A DNA stretch of 64,000 nt from Moorena producens 3L. Its GTDB lineage: Bacteria; Cyanobacteriota; Cyanobacteriia; Cyanobacteriales; Coleofasciculaceae. The notes beneath the pieces are model-generated. The model was not told where the DNA came from. It saw nothing but the letters and a program-made list of their open reading frames with translations, and searched no databases. Positions 1 through 8,185 of the stretch are shown here, one piece after another (within the stretch, counting starts at the first letter, position 1; each line of letters begins with the position of its first letter). The stretch lies in assembly GCF_000211815.1 (NCBI RefSeq), contig NZ_GL890931.1:52553-116552 (forward strand), in the 5' to 3' direction. Both the position numbers and the translations under genes were made by a program.

Positions 1-69
1 GAGAAGAAACAGCTGGAGCAAAAGGTAGCTCAATTGCAGGCTAAAATTGATCAAGCCGGTAATGAGTAA
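1..69 (+). CDS. C-terminal end of a gene cut by the window edge
   Basis: Frame 1 is open from the first base to TAA at 67-69 and reads EKKQLEQKVAQLQAKIDQAG then NE. The charged heptad-like pattern suggests the end of a coiled coil. Too little is present to name the protein. Confidence 0.6.
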   Translation, partial: EKKQLEQKVAQLQAKIDQAGNE

Positions 70-232
70 AGGGAATAGGGAATAGGGAATAGGGAATAGG
101 GAATAGGGAAACAGAGGGAGGTGTGGGTCGAAATTCCTGTTGGAAGTAACCAGGAAACTAAAAAAGTAATTTGTCAAGTAATTCGTAGTCTACCCCCATT
201 ATCCCCGTAAGGGATAACAGGGGAGGAGGATA
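70..232. repeat. GGGAATA heptamer tandem repeat and spacer
   Basis: Five to six tandem copies of GGGAATA follow the stop codon at 69, typical of the short tandemly repeated sequences of filamentous cyanobacteria. The rest holds a short inverted pair (TATCCCCGTAAGGGATA) near 199-216, which could end transcription. No gene is seen. Confidence 0.6.
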
Positions 233-901
233 CTACCAATGAATCTGACTTAAAATATACCGCAAGCGGTCATAATCATCCTTAAGTAAGACACTCAAGG
301 TTCGTCCGGCCTTGACTAACCAGTCACGGTCAGTCTGACGAAGACGATAAACTTCTCTAATTACAGCTGCTGTCAGGGGGTCTACTGGGGCACCATTAAC
401 TTCCAAAAGTGTTCGCAAAAAATCCAACTGTTCACTAAAGTGAATAACCTCTGATGGTTCACACTGGTAGACAGGTTGATGAATTTGCGGGGGACGGGGT
501 GGAAGATACTGATAGACTCGACCGTGATGGTTGCTAAAACCATTCACACCCTCTTCGGAAGACATAAATCCAACGATGGCAGCACGAAACTCAGTTTTGA
601 GCATGGCAAAAATCTGAGGCTGCTGCTCACGTAATTCTGCCAGTGACAATCCTAAAGCTGTTGCTCGATGAACCGAGTCAATGGGGCTAGTGGTAGCATA
701 ATAAACTACAGCAAAAATTTGATTACCTGACTCATCATCTACAGATTTTACCCAGCTGCCAAAGGGAGGCATGACTGGAAAGCTTAGATCTTCTGGCTCT
801 AAACATTGAGCAAGAAATTCTGTAGTTGCTGTTTCAATCACCTCAGCAAGGTGATTTTCTGAGCGATTGCTGGGAGTAAACTGGGGTAAGGGAAGGCGCA
901 T
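233..901 (-). CDS. HAS-barrel-like cyanobacterial protein, function unknown
   Basis: 222-residue soluble protein with no signal peptide or membrane segment. The N-terminal half (about 40-110, from FPVMPPFGSWVKS through VVYYATTSPIDSVHRA) looks like the small beta-barrel (HAS-barrel) found at the N-terminus of HerA-type ATPases and in stand-alone cyanobacterial proteins. The C-terminal half is helical and ends with a DYDRLRYILSQI stretch. Its neighbour downstream on the same strand is unrelated and truncated by the window. The family assignment is from recollection of conserved cyanobacterial proteins; no catalytic motif is visible, so no biochemical role is proposed. Confidence 0.6.
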   Translation of the reverse strand: MRLPLPQFTPSNRSENHLAEVIETATTEFLAQCLEPEDLSFPVMPPFGSWVKSVDDESGNQIFAVVYYATTSPIDSVHRATALGLSLAELREQQPQIFAMLKTEFRAAIVGFMSSEEGVNGFSNHHGRVYQYLPPRPPQIHQPVYQCEPSEVIHFSEQLDFLRTLLEVNGAPVDPLTAAVIREVYRLRQTDRDWLVKAGRTLSVLLKDDYDRLRYILSQIHW

Positions 902-969
902 GGTTTAGCGATTAGTCATGATTAGTCATTAGTCATTAATTATTGATCTCTTTGATCTATGCCTGTCCA

Positions 970-1161
970 CTAACCCTTTTTACCAATTTTTGGTTTCACC
1001 TCTTCGATTTCCGACAGCTGAAACGTCACTAATTTATCCCAGTTACCTCCTTCAAACAGCACAGCTGCTTTACCATCACTAACCCTCTGTACTAGCCCCT
1101 CAAAGCGATAATAGGTATCGTCAACATTGATTACGCGAACTATAGAACCTGGAAAAATCAT
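970..1161 (-). CDS. ndhS: NdhS, ferredoxin-binding subunit of photosynthetic NDH-1
   Basis: The protein begins MIFPGSIVRVINVDDTYYRF and continues through an EGLVQRVSDGKAAVLFEGG block, matching the small SH3-like NdhS subunit of cyanobacterial NDH-1 (NDH-1L/M), which helps dock ferredoxin for cyclic electron flow around photosystem I. The ATG at 1159-1161 is preferred because GAGG lies five bases upstream and family members start at this point. A longer frame reaches 1221 but has no ribosome site and runs into the end of the IsrB element. The mobile element therefore sits directly upstream of ndhS and may have displaced its original promoter. Confidence 0.85.
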   Translation of the reverse strand: MIFPGSIVRVINVDDTYYRFEGLVQRVSDGKAAVLFEGGNWDKLVTFQLSEIEEVKPKIGKKG

Positions 1162-1229
1162 GATTGCCTCAAAACTTAGATTTCCTTTACTAGGATAGGA
1201 GATATTGGACTTATTAGTCATTAAATCTT

Positions 1230-1275
1230 CGCGGCTGGATACCCCATCCTTCTTAAAGTGGGGAGGAAAGCCGCG
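1230..1275. repeat. Hairpin at the 3' end of the IsrB element
   Basis: CGCGGCT at 1230 pairs with AGCCGCG ending at 1275, and an inner arm CCCCATCC/GTGGGGAG adds to the stem. It lies just beyond the stop of the IsrB C-terminal fragment, where IS200/IS605-superfamily elements carry a subterminal palindrome at the right end. Assignment as the element end is an inference. Confidence 0.5.
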
Positions 1276-1511
1276 CCTCCAATTAGTGGTTTACAATTAA
1301 TCCCGTTGAACGTTTTAGAAGTCGGACTTTTCGGGCAGTAAATTGTCCAATTCTTTTCCAGTTAACATCGCTAACAGAAACTTGCCTTACTGTCTCACCG
1401 CTCACCCAACCTCGATAGGTTATCCCAGCCTTAACCGCCTCAACATAGTCTCCTTTGCGAAAACCATGGCTAGTGGTTGTCCCACCGTATTTACGTCGTT
1501 TCCCACCCTTA

Positions 1512-1663
1512 GAGGATATCTGAAAAGTTTTTTGATACTGAATTTTGCCCCCCTGACCCCCCAACTTTGGGGGGAACAAGAGTCAATTTGCTTCTAAAAG
1601 TCCCCCAGAATTGGGGGATTTAGGGGGCTTGGATGTAGCAAATGAGACTTCTCAGACAACCTC
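1512..1663. mobile_element. 152-bp MITE with GAGG...-type terminal inverted repeats
   Basis: Left end (plus strand) GAGGATATCTGAAAAGT and right end, reverse-complemented, GAGGTTGTCTGAGAAGT form 17-bp imperfect terminal inverted repeats. Both ends are flanked by TTA (1509-1511 and 1664-1666), a 3-bp TNA target duplication typical of the IS1031-like part of the IS5 family. The interior carries two nested CCCCC/GGGGG hairpins and no protein gene. It would need a transposase acting in trans; none is in the window. Confidence 0.85.
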
Positions 1664-2208
1664 TTAGAAAACTGCAATAGATGCAACTGGCGACGACTTA
1701 TGGGGGCACGTCTAATGACTGAAAACACAGCATTAGTTACATCACAGTTTTTTGGAACACTCAGTTTTCCGTTGCGGTGATAATAATTTTTGCGTCGAAA
1801 AAAATGAGTAGCAGCTAGGGCTATTCCATCTACTGCATGGGTATTAACTGTTTGCTGACTTTTGTCAGTTTTGTCTTTTATTAGTCCTAATGCCTCTCTT
1901 TTTAAAGCGGTCTCCCAGCCTTGTTTTTGAATTACTGGGGCTATTTGCTCCAACTGAGAGATTGCCCAATACTGGCCTACCATCACAGGAGAAAACCCTT
2001 TGCTCCCTCTTGCCTTGACCACTTCATAGACGATGACATTTACTGGATACAAAAAACAAAGCTCTTTTGTTACCCGATTTTCTAGTTGACGGTTTGCCCT
2101 AATTGAAGGGGGAACCCTTTTTACTCTACGGTTTGAGAATCGTTTTTGCCGATGAGACCTTTGTGAGTAAGCAACCTTGCGATCTATTCGACGACTTCTA
2201 CGAGTTTT

Positions 2209-2234
2209 TTCGGCGAAGCCGACGCTACGCGAAC
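2209..2234. repeat. Small dispersed repeat inside isrB
   Basis: TTCGGCGAAGCCGACGCTAC followed by GCGAAC is one member of the GTTCGCGTAGCG-type dispersed repeat. Here it is in frame and contributes about RSVGFAE to the bridge helix of IsrB. Other members lie at 7910-7935, 14889-14910, 15291-15317, 15335-15360, 34958-35000, 42764-42789, 44636-44659, 51926-51952 and 55819-55838. Confidence 0.7.
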
Positions 2235-2538
2235 GCATCATTCGCCGAGTATCCATGCGTTCTCGAACTTTCTTGTCAGGCAAGATCAGATGTCCTGTCC
2301 AAAGAGTGATTTTACTTGACTGAACAGCCATACCAGAAAACATCTTTCCGGGGTCAATACCAATGGCAATATCCTGGGTTTGATTTCCAGATGGTTGATT
2401 AACTAGCTGAACAGCAAAAACATTTAGATCGTTTGGATAAACAACGGCAAGACCGCATAGCAGCCAGCGGCGAGCGCGAGAAGCTTTTGTCGGCATTAAT
2501 GGTTTGCCATCAGGTGAAATTACTGGAACTCGTAACAT

Positions 2539-2755
2539 GGTGATAAACCTCACGAGAAAAGTATTTAGGTTACCCTGTCCCCTTGACCACCGAATCCAAG
2601 ATGTCCTGCCCAAAGCAGCAACTGACAACACAGTTTTAAAGAGATCCAGACTGGGGAAGCATCTGGAAGTTCTTACCAGGATTCGGCTCAATGGTCTAGT
2701 CAATCACGGTAGTTGGTTGTCTACCAAGCCCCATCCATCCTCTTAGGGTGGGGTT
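2539..2755 (-). ncRNA. Presumed omega-RNA (guide scaffold) region of IsrB
   Basis: IscB/IsrB elements encode their guide RNA directly upstream of the ORF, with the guide segment at the 5' end. This stretch between the flank (about 2755) and the isrB start has the expected length (about 215 nt). It is GC-rich and structured, and starts on the minus strand with an arm pair CCCCACCC/GGATGGGG near 2727-2752. The guide would then be the 16-20 bases just outside, around 2753-2772. Position and family support this; the fold was not computed. Confidence 0.55.
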
Positions 2756-2783
2756 ATTGACCCAGTATCTTATAACCCATAAC

Positions 2784-4052
2784 TCATTGAAACTTCAATC
2801 GCTGTCGATAATTGGCCACTGCTTGAGCCAACCCTAGACCAAGAAAGTTGGTTAGTAGGGCTGAACGACCGTAACTGAGTAAAGGTAGAGGAATTCCTGT
2901 GATGGGAGCTAAGCCAATAGTCATCCCAATGTTGATCACGGTTTGAAACACAATCATTGAGAGCACGCCAATTGTTACCAGAGAGCCAAAGTTGTCTTTA
3001 GCATTCTGAGCAATCAGCACCAAGCGTAGGCACAACCACCACAGGGCTAATAAAATACACAAGCAACCTACAAAGCCTAGTTCTTCACCAATGGCTGAGA
3101 AAATGAAGTCAGTATGCTGTTCCGGGATAAAGTGGAGTTGAGTTTGAGTTCCCTGGTTTAGTCCCCTTCCCCAAAGTTGACCAGCACCGATCCCAATCCG
3201 AGACTGAATTAGGTGATATCCTCCTCCAAGAGGGTCTAGATCGGGGTTCAAAAAGAGCGTTAATCGGTCTTTTTGATAGTCCTTCAACAGATTCCAGAAG
3301 ACTTTTCCTAACGGTCCGACAACTAGGTTAATAACCAGGGTACCCAAGGCTCCCAACCAGCGCCAAGGGAGACTGAGGAAAGCAATCAGTGTGATTACAG
3401 CAGCCCAGGTATACCATGCAGGTGAAGATAGACTGAAGACAATGGCTGACACCAGAGGGGAAATCAACACGAGCAACCAGGCGGGATTGGCATTTGCCCA
3501 GTAAAGCATACTCAAGGTAATTGCCCCAAACACCAAGGATGTTCCCAGATCAGGCTGCCCAAACACTAATGCCCAAGGTAATATAGTTACTGCTAAAGCT
3601 GCTATTACTGCTGGAATGGTAGTAGCGGGCCGTTTGTGCAAGATGGCAGCTAGAGTAATAATCAACCCGATCTTGGCAAATTCTGAGGGTTGAACATTAA
3701 ACCCTCCAATGGTAACCCAACGCTGAGCCCCCTTAGCACTGGCACCGATCATCATTACAGCAATTAAGGACAGATTGGTGATGGCGTAAATTACCCAATG
3801 CCATTGGATCAGGGAATGATAGCGCGATCGCGCGATGAATAGAGCGATGAACAATCCAATACTACCAATGAGCAAGTGGGAGACCCAATAGTTTCCACCA
3901 TTGTCGATGGCTGCAGAGCGAATCATCACTGCCCCAAAGATGGTTAGCCCCACAGTCAGGAATAATAGTTGCCAGTCTAAGTCCTGCCAGGGGGCCCACA
4001 ACAGCCGCCAACGAATACTATTTCTAATTCTAAATTTATTAATTTGTACCAT
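2784..4052 (-). CDS. rodA: RodA, SEDS peptidoglycan glycosyltransferase
   Basis: 422-residue polytopic membrane protein of the SEDS family (RodA/FtsW/SpoVE). Hydrophobic segments run from WQLLFLTVGLTIFGAVMI at about 27 to the C-terminus. Family landmarks include QPSEFAKIGLII (about 140), PDLGTSLVF (about 186), an ERLTLFLNP-like loop DRLTLFLNPDLDP, GRGLNQGTQTQLHFIPEQHT and the C-terminal ITGIPLPLLSYGRSALL. RodA polymerises glycan strands for lateral-wall growth together with a class B PBP. Rod-type is preferred over FtsW from the short N-terminus and SYGRSAL ending. It stands alone on the minus strand; a repeat-rich 395-bp spacer precedes it. Confidence 0.92.
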   Translation of the reverse strand: MVQINKFRIRNSIRWRLLWAPWQDLDWQLLFLTVGLTIFGAVMIRSAAIDNGGNYWVSHLLIGSIGLFIALFIARSRYHSLIQWHWVIYAITNLSLIAVMMIGASAKGAQRWVTIGGFNVQPSEFAKIGLIITLAAILHKRPATTIPAVIAALAVTILPWALVFGQPDLGTSLVFGAITLSMLYWANANPAWLLVLISPLVSAIVFSLSSPAWYTWAAVITLIAFLSLPWRWLGALGTLVINLVVGPLGKVFWNLLKDYQKDRLTLFLNPDLDPLGGGYHLIQSRIGIGAGQLWGRGLNQGTQTQLHFIPEQHTDFIFSAIGEELGFVGCLCILLALWWLCLRLVLIAQNAKDNFGSLVTIGVLSMIVFQTVINIGMTIGLAPITGIPLPLLSYGRSALLTNFLGLGLAQAVANYRQRLKFQ

Positions 4053-4448
4053 CAGTTATGAGGTATGAGCGATTAGGTATGAGCTAAGCTATCAGCTTTC
4101 AGCTATCAGCTTTCAGCTATCAGCTTTCAGCTATCAGCTTTCAGCTATCAGCTATCAACTATCAGCTTATGTGCTACGCACACGCTACTTGAGGTGCTTT
4201 TGAATAAAATAAGCTGACGGCTGAGAGCTGACGGCTGACGGCACCTCAAGTAGCGTGGGCATAGGGCACGCTACACCGAACAGCTTTTGAATAAAACAAG
4301 TAAGCATTCGTTTAATCTAAGTTAGGGAAAGCTGACCGCTGACCGCTGACCGCTGACGGTATGAGCTATTAGGCATTAGGGATTACAAAATTGTTAATGG
4401 TGATTTTCCATGTTCTATTTTTGAGTTATTATTGCCTGCAAGTCTTTG
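4053..4448. repeat. TCAGCTATCAGCTT-type tandem repeats, no gene
   Basis: 4085-4165 holds alternating TCAGCTATCAGCT/TTCAGCTATCAG units; 4205-4240 and 4330-4361 hold GCTGACGGCTGA and GACCGCT heptamers. Between them, around 4165-4190 and 4250-4275, are GCTACGCACACGCTACTT and CACGCTAC pieces of the small dispersed repeat. The spacer lies between mrp and rodA on the minus strand, so any rodA promoter lies inside repeated DNA. Confidence 0.75.
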
Positions 4449-5513
4449 TTAATTAGAAAGGGCAGCAATGGAAACTTTGGCTGCAATCTGAGATGCGATC
4501 GCTACCAGTGCTTTAGCGGAGGCTGACTCTGGATTGCCAACAGCGATGGGCAATCCTTGATCCCCTCCCTGCCGTAGGGAAATTTCTAGGGGAATACAAC
4601 CGAGCAAGGGAATCCCTAGTTCTTTTGATGTTTTTTCACCTCCTCCAGAGCCAAACAGGTCATACTGACGATCGGGCAAGTCTGGTGGGATAAAGTAACT
4701 CATATTTTCTATGATTCCCAACACGGGGACTCCCATTTGCTCAAACATTTTCAAGCCTCGGCGGGAGTCTAAAAGAGCGACATTTTGGGGTGTTGTCACA
4801 ATTACTGCTCCTGCCATCGGTACTGCTTGGGCTAAGGTTAGCTGAGCATCCCCAGTGCCTGGTGGCATATCCACAATCAGATAGTCCAATTCACCCCACT
4901 CTACTTGATAGAGGAACTGGCGAATAATTCCATTTAACATTGGTCCGCGCCAAATAACTGGCTGGTCTGGATCAATTAGAAATCCCATGGACACTAGCTT
5001 GACACCGTGGTTGAAGGCTGGCTCGATCACATCCCCCTGTTTTCCTTTCTGAACCATGACTTTGGCATCAGCTAATCCCAGCATGGCTGGAGCATTGGGA
5101 CCATAGATATCAGCGTCTAGGAGACCGACTTTAGCCCCCAACTGAGCCAAAGCAACTGCGACATTTACCGCAACAGTACTCTTACCGACGCCTCCCTTAC
5201 CACTGGAAATGGCTAAAATATTTTTTACCCCCTCAATACCAGTGCGGTCAGGCAAGGATTTTTGCTGAGGTGTTTCAGCGGTAACATCCACCACTACCTC
5301 TTCTACTCCCGATAGTTGTTTCACTGCCTTCTGGCAATCCTCTACAATAAATTCCCGCAAGGGACAGGCTGGGGTGGTCAACACTAAGGTAAAACTGACT
5401 GTACCGTTGTCAACCTTGACATTGCGGATCATATTTAACTCCACTAAACTCTTCTGGAGTTCGGGGTCTTGTACCGGTCGTAATACGTCTAAAACTGAAT
5501 TTGTATCAAGCAT
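4449..5513 (-). CDS. mrp: Mrp/ApbC-family P-loop ATPase, Fe-S cluster carrier type
   Basis: 354 residues: an N-terminal DUF59 (MIP18-like) domain (1-80) with TPACPLREF carrying the conserved cysteine C50, then a ParA/MinD-like ATPase with deviant Walker A SGKGGVGKS at 104-112, DADIYGPNAPAMLGL and VDMPPGTGDAQLT. The family carries or transfers iron-sulfur clusters. The ENMSYF segment continues as IPPDLPDRQYDLFGSGGG and lacks the CxxC pair that bridges the cluster in bacterial ApbC; from memory this is common in cyanobacterial members. The gene stands alone with its own spacer on both sides. Confidence 0.92.
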   Translation of the reverse strand: MLDTNSVLDVLRPVQDPELQKSLVELNMIRNVKVDNGTVSFTLVLTTPACPLREFIVEDCQKAVKQLSGVEEVVVDVTAETPQQKSLPDRTGIEGVKNILAISSGKGGVGKSTVAVNVAVALAQLGAKVGLLDADIYGPNAPAMLGLADAKVMVQKGKQGDVIEPAFNHGVKLVSMGFLIDPDQPVIWRGPMLNGIIRQFLYQVEWGELDYLIVDMPPGTGDAQLTLAQAVPMAGAVIVTTPQNVALLDSRRGLKMFEQMGVPVLGIIENMSYFIPPDLPDRQYDLFGSGGGEKTSKELGIPLLGCIPLEISLRQGGDQGLPIAVGNPESASAKALVAIASQIAAKVSIAALSN

Positions 5514-5865
5514 GACAGATAGGCGGGCATAGCGTGTGTGTTAGCTAAGGCCACGAGGAATGGGGCTACGGTTAGATTGTAGAGCTTTACTAGGCGCAGT
5601 GATTGCCAATCAGACTAAGAAAACAGACAATTGCTAAGCATTCAGCTGTCAGCTATCAGCCGTGAGTCTTGGGCTATGGCTGATAACTGAATGCTTAAGA
5701 TAGCTGAATGCTTAAGACAATCGAGGCGATCGTTAGCAACTGTCTTGAACTGTCTCGGATTGTTTTTGTATTTGACTCACAGTCTAACCCTTGTCTACTT
5801 ATTTTGATGCAGTCGTTGATGGGGGAAACACCTTCCTTTTGGCCGTGGTGCATCGCTTTTAGGCT
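5514..5865. other. Spacer with repeats between mrp and a pseudogene
   Basis: 5640-5715 contains two facing copies of an ATTCAGCTGTCAGC/GCTGAATGCTTAAG unit. 5805-5858 resembles the dispersed TCTTGATGCAGTCGCTCATG family that is expanded at 56826-56994. Its insertion probably truncated the 5' part of the enolase-superfamily remnant that follows. No intact gene is seen. Confidence 0.6.
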
Positions 5866-6360
5866 TGTTGTGATGCCCACCTACTTACTGACTCTATTTG
5901 TTATTTTGAACAACCCTGTGAAACCTATGAAGAATGTCTTCAAGTCCGTCGCGTCACATCTCATCTGATTATCTTAGATTAATGTATTCAGCGCTATGGG
6001 GATATTGTCCGCGCTCAAGGTGACCATGCTTGTGAAGCAATTGGGTTAAAAATTAATCGGGTTGCTGGTTTAACTAAAGCCAAGCGCATCCGAGATTTTT
6101 GTGTGGAAACTGGGATTCGGATGAATATTGAAGAAACTGGGGGTAGTGTGATTGCAGATACGGCAGCGGTGCATCTTGCCCAGGCAACTCCACGAATGTT
6201 TTTGCGTGCGACTTGGTTATGTAATGATATGCTAACTATTGACACAGCTACAGGTGGTGCCCGCAATCAAGGGGGTAAAACCTTTGCGCCAGAAGCTCCA
6301 GGGCTGGGTGTAGAGCCAATACTTGATGTTTTGGGTGAAGCGATCGCGGTGTATAAATAA
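5866..6360 (+). pseudogene. Remnant of an enolase-superfamily dehydratase (mandelate racemase/MLE type)
   Basis: Reading in frame with the stop at 6358 gives YFEQPCETYEECLQVRR (5899 onward), a TAA at 5980-5982 where LD would be followed by an acidic residue, then GDHACEAIGLKINRVAGLTK, GIRMNIEETGGSVIADTA and TGGARNQGGKTFAPEAPG. These match the C-terminal barrel half of enolase-superfamily enzymes, including the KxN and E..GG active-site strands, closest to the cis-3-hydroxyproline dehydratase-like branch as recalled. The N-terminal capping domain and the start are gone and there is an internal stop. It shows an amino-acid or hydroxyproline catabolic gene once stood here. Confidence 0.75.
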
Positions 6361-6364
6361 ATAG

Positions 6365-6879
6365 ATTAAAGAATGGTTTATACCCACATTAGGCACAGTT
6401 TTATCTTGGGGATTTTGGGCTTTCTTACCTAAATTTTCTGATCAGTACATTAGCGCTAAAAGTGCCATTGTCTACCAGGGATTAGGGGGAACAATCCTTG
6501 CCTTACTTATCCTGATAAACCTTGGTAATAGCTTGAAAAACCATCCAAAAGGCGCTATTTTAGCCATTATTGCAGGTATGCTGAACTTTTTGGGGGTGCT
6601 ATTTTATAGCAGTCGCCAGGGCAGTTAGGACATGACAAAAGTCTCAAACCTAAGTAAGCGCAAGAGTTTGACTTCTGACTTCTGACTTCTGACTTCTGAC
6701 TTCTGCTATATATCAAGGCAGTTTCTAAAGGTTCTATGGCAATCGTTTCTACCCTATCAGCCCTTTATCCCTTAGTGGTCATTGTCCTGGGGTTAGTTGT
6801 TTTGCACGAAACACTGACCCTGAAACAAATGATTGGCATTGGTTTTGCCCTAGTTGCGATCGCGCTAATTGCTACATAA
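6365..6879 (+). pseudogene. EamA/DMT-family transporter split by a repeat insertion
   Basis: The first part (from WFIPTLGTVLSWGFWAFLPK to LLFYSSRQG-like LGVLFYSSRQG, stop at about 6628) and the second part (AVSKGSMAIVSTLSALYP to ALVAIALIAT, stop 6877-6879) together make one small multidrug/metabolite transporter. They are separated by about 90 bp of junk that includes a TCTGACTTC tandem repeat (6669-6705), with GGCAG on both sides as a possible target duplicate. No good start codon is found at the 5' end. Its last 39 bases recur at 10309-10347 in front of the second oxygenase copy. Confidence 0.75.
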
Positions 6880-6895
6880 ATTAGGAGAATTATAA

Positions 6896-7838
6896 ATGAA
6901 TACCTTACCGGTAATTTCATTAGCAAAGTTAAAATACATCAATGGTTCAAACTCAGGTAACGAAGAACACAAGCGTCTCTATGACATCTGCTTAGATCAT
7001 GGTTTTTTCTATTTGAAATATCATGGCATTTCTGCTGATTTATTTCAACAAACCATCGACAGCTCTCGTAACTTTTTCCAGTTGCCACAGGACATTAAAA
7101 AAGCCTACGGCCAAGACAAACAAACCGTTTATCCCAACACCTCTAGGGGCTACGTTCCCGTTTACGGCGAAATCCTCCATGAAGACGTTGGTCCTGATTC
7201 CAAGGAACTGTTTGACCAAGGCAATCGAACATCCACCTTCAGACAAGCCGTTTACTGGCCCGACCTTGATTCCTGATCATACTGTAGCCCCTGGTTTTGC
7301 GGCATCCCACTATCAGCTTCAAGGGGAAATTATGACTAAAATTGTTCCCCACCTTCTCAGGGCACTGGCTGTTGCTTTGAACCTTGACCCGGATTGGTTT
7401 GACCCTTATTTTGACGATCCAATCCTGATCCATCGAACCATTTACTACCCCTCTGAAAGTGGTGTGGCAGGAAAACATACAGACAACGGCATTTTTACTG
7501 TGTTAATCCAAGAATATTTTTCCACCCCTTCCCTGCGGGTTTATACGAAAAATGCCTGGATTGATGCGGTTTGTTTAGAAGATGCTTTTGTGATTAATTT
7601 GGGGGATATGTTGCAACTTTGGACAAATGGTTTGTTTGTGAGTACTCCCCACGAAGTGATTCATACACTCTCCAGGAGTCGGATTTCGATTCCTTTCTTT
7701 GTTTATCCAGATGTCAACGCAACATTTGAACCGATCGGAACCGATAAAAAGATCAATGCTACTGACATTATGCTGAAAAATTTGAATTCAATTTGGGTGA
7801 ATAAAACAGGGGCAGGTCGGGCTAAAGAATTAAAGTAA
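6896..7838 (+). pseudogene. 2OG-Fe(II) oxygenase (isopenicillin N synthase-like), copy 1, frameshifted
   Basis: Start ATG at 6896 with AGGAG seven bases upstream. Frame A gives the DIOX_N-type N-terminus (NTLPVISLAKL, CLDHGFFYLKYHGIS, NTSRGYVPVYGE) and stops at 7274. The rest continues in the +1 frame from about 7222 (KPFTGPTLIPDHTVAPGF) to 7838. It carries GKHTDNG with the iron-binding His/Asp, HEVIHT with the second His, and RISIP with the 2OG-binding Arg. One extra base near 7222-7224 in GGCAATCG explains the shift. Excluding it, the enzyme would be about 313 residues, normal for the family. A second copy at 10364 has the identical shift, and the downstream part is free of stops in both. 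Substrate unknown. Confidence 0.8.
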
Positions 7839-8185
7839 TTATAAGTATTCAGCTATCAGCAATCAGCTTTCAGCTAAAGAGGTAAAATTTCGAAGTCTTA
7901 AATTCTAACGTTTGCGTAGCGTGGACATAGGCTTGCATAGGTTGATTTTAAGCTGTTCGCTTACCATGAGCCTTGGCCTTGGCCGTTGGCCACGCTACCC
8001 GAATGGCCAACGGCTGAATGCTTACAGTGAGACCATTGGGGCTTGACTGATTATCAGTTATTATTAAAAACTCATTGTAGACCCGAAAAACTTATCTCTT
8101 GAGTCAGTTTAATTCATCTAACCATTGCCTCCGATTTTTCCGCTACTTTTTCAGCAAGCCCTAGTTAGGAGCGCAAAAGCCTGTA
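7839..8185. repeat. Repeat-rich spacer, no gene
   Basis: TTCAGCTATCAGCAATCAGC units at about 7848-7872, a small dispersed repeat piece (TTTGCGTAGCGTGGACATAGG, 7911 onward, broken here by family variation), and a GGCCTTGGCCGTTGGCC stem near 7974-7994. It separates converging genes: copy 1 of the oxygenase (+) and the methyltransferase (-). No open gene is recognisable. Confidence 0.6.

Larger units (their letters stand above)
1283..2538 (-). pseudogene. isrB: IsrB-type RNA-guided nickase, split by a 152-bp MITE
   Basis: Counting from the ATG at 2536-2538: the PLMP domain is at residues 1-27 (VPVISPDGKPLMPT), RuvC-I is IGIDPG with D62, an arginine-rich bridge helix is at about 98-125, RuvC-II has E172 in VIVYE, and RuvC-III has H234/D237 in NTHAVDGIALA. 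Only about 60 residues separate RuvC-II and RuvC-III and no HNH motif lies between, so this is IsrB-like rather than IscB. The frame runs off at 1594 after QLHLLQFSK. The missing C-terminal domain (SKGGKRRKYGGTTTSHGFRK to the stop at 1283) resumes in another frame beyond the MITE. Deleting 1512-1663 plus one 3-bp target duplicate restores a single frame of about 366 codons, near the usual IsrB length. The upstream part of the longer frame (to 2703) is better read as omega-RNA. Inactive as it stands unless the truncated form folds. Confidence 0.85.

Noticed and set aside
1594..2703. Long form of IsrB starting at 2703
   Set aside because: The first 55 codons match no IsrB sequence and lie in the omega-RNA region; the PLMP domain begins at the ATG at 2536-2538.
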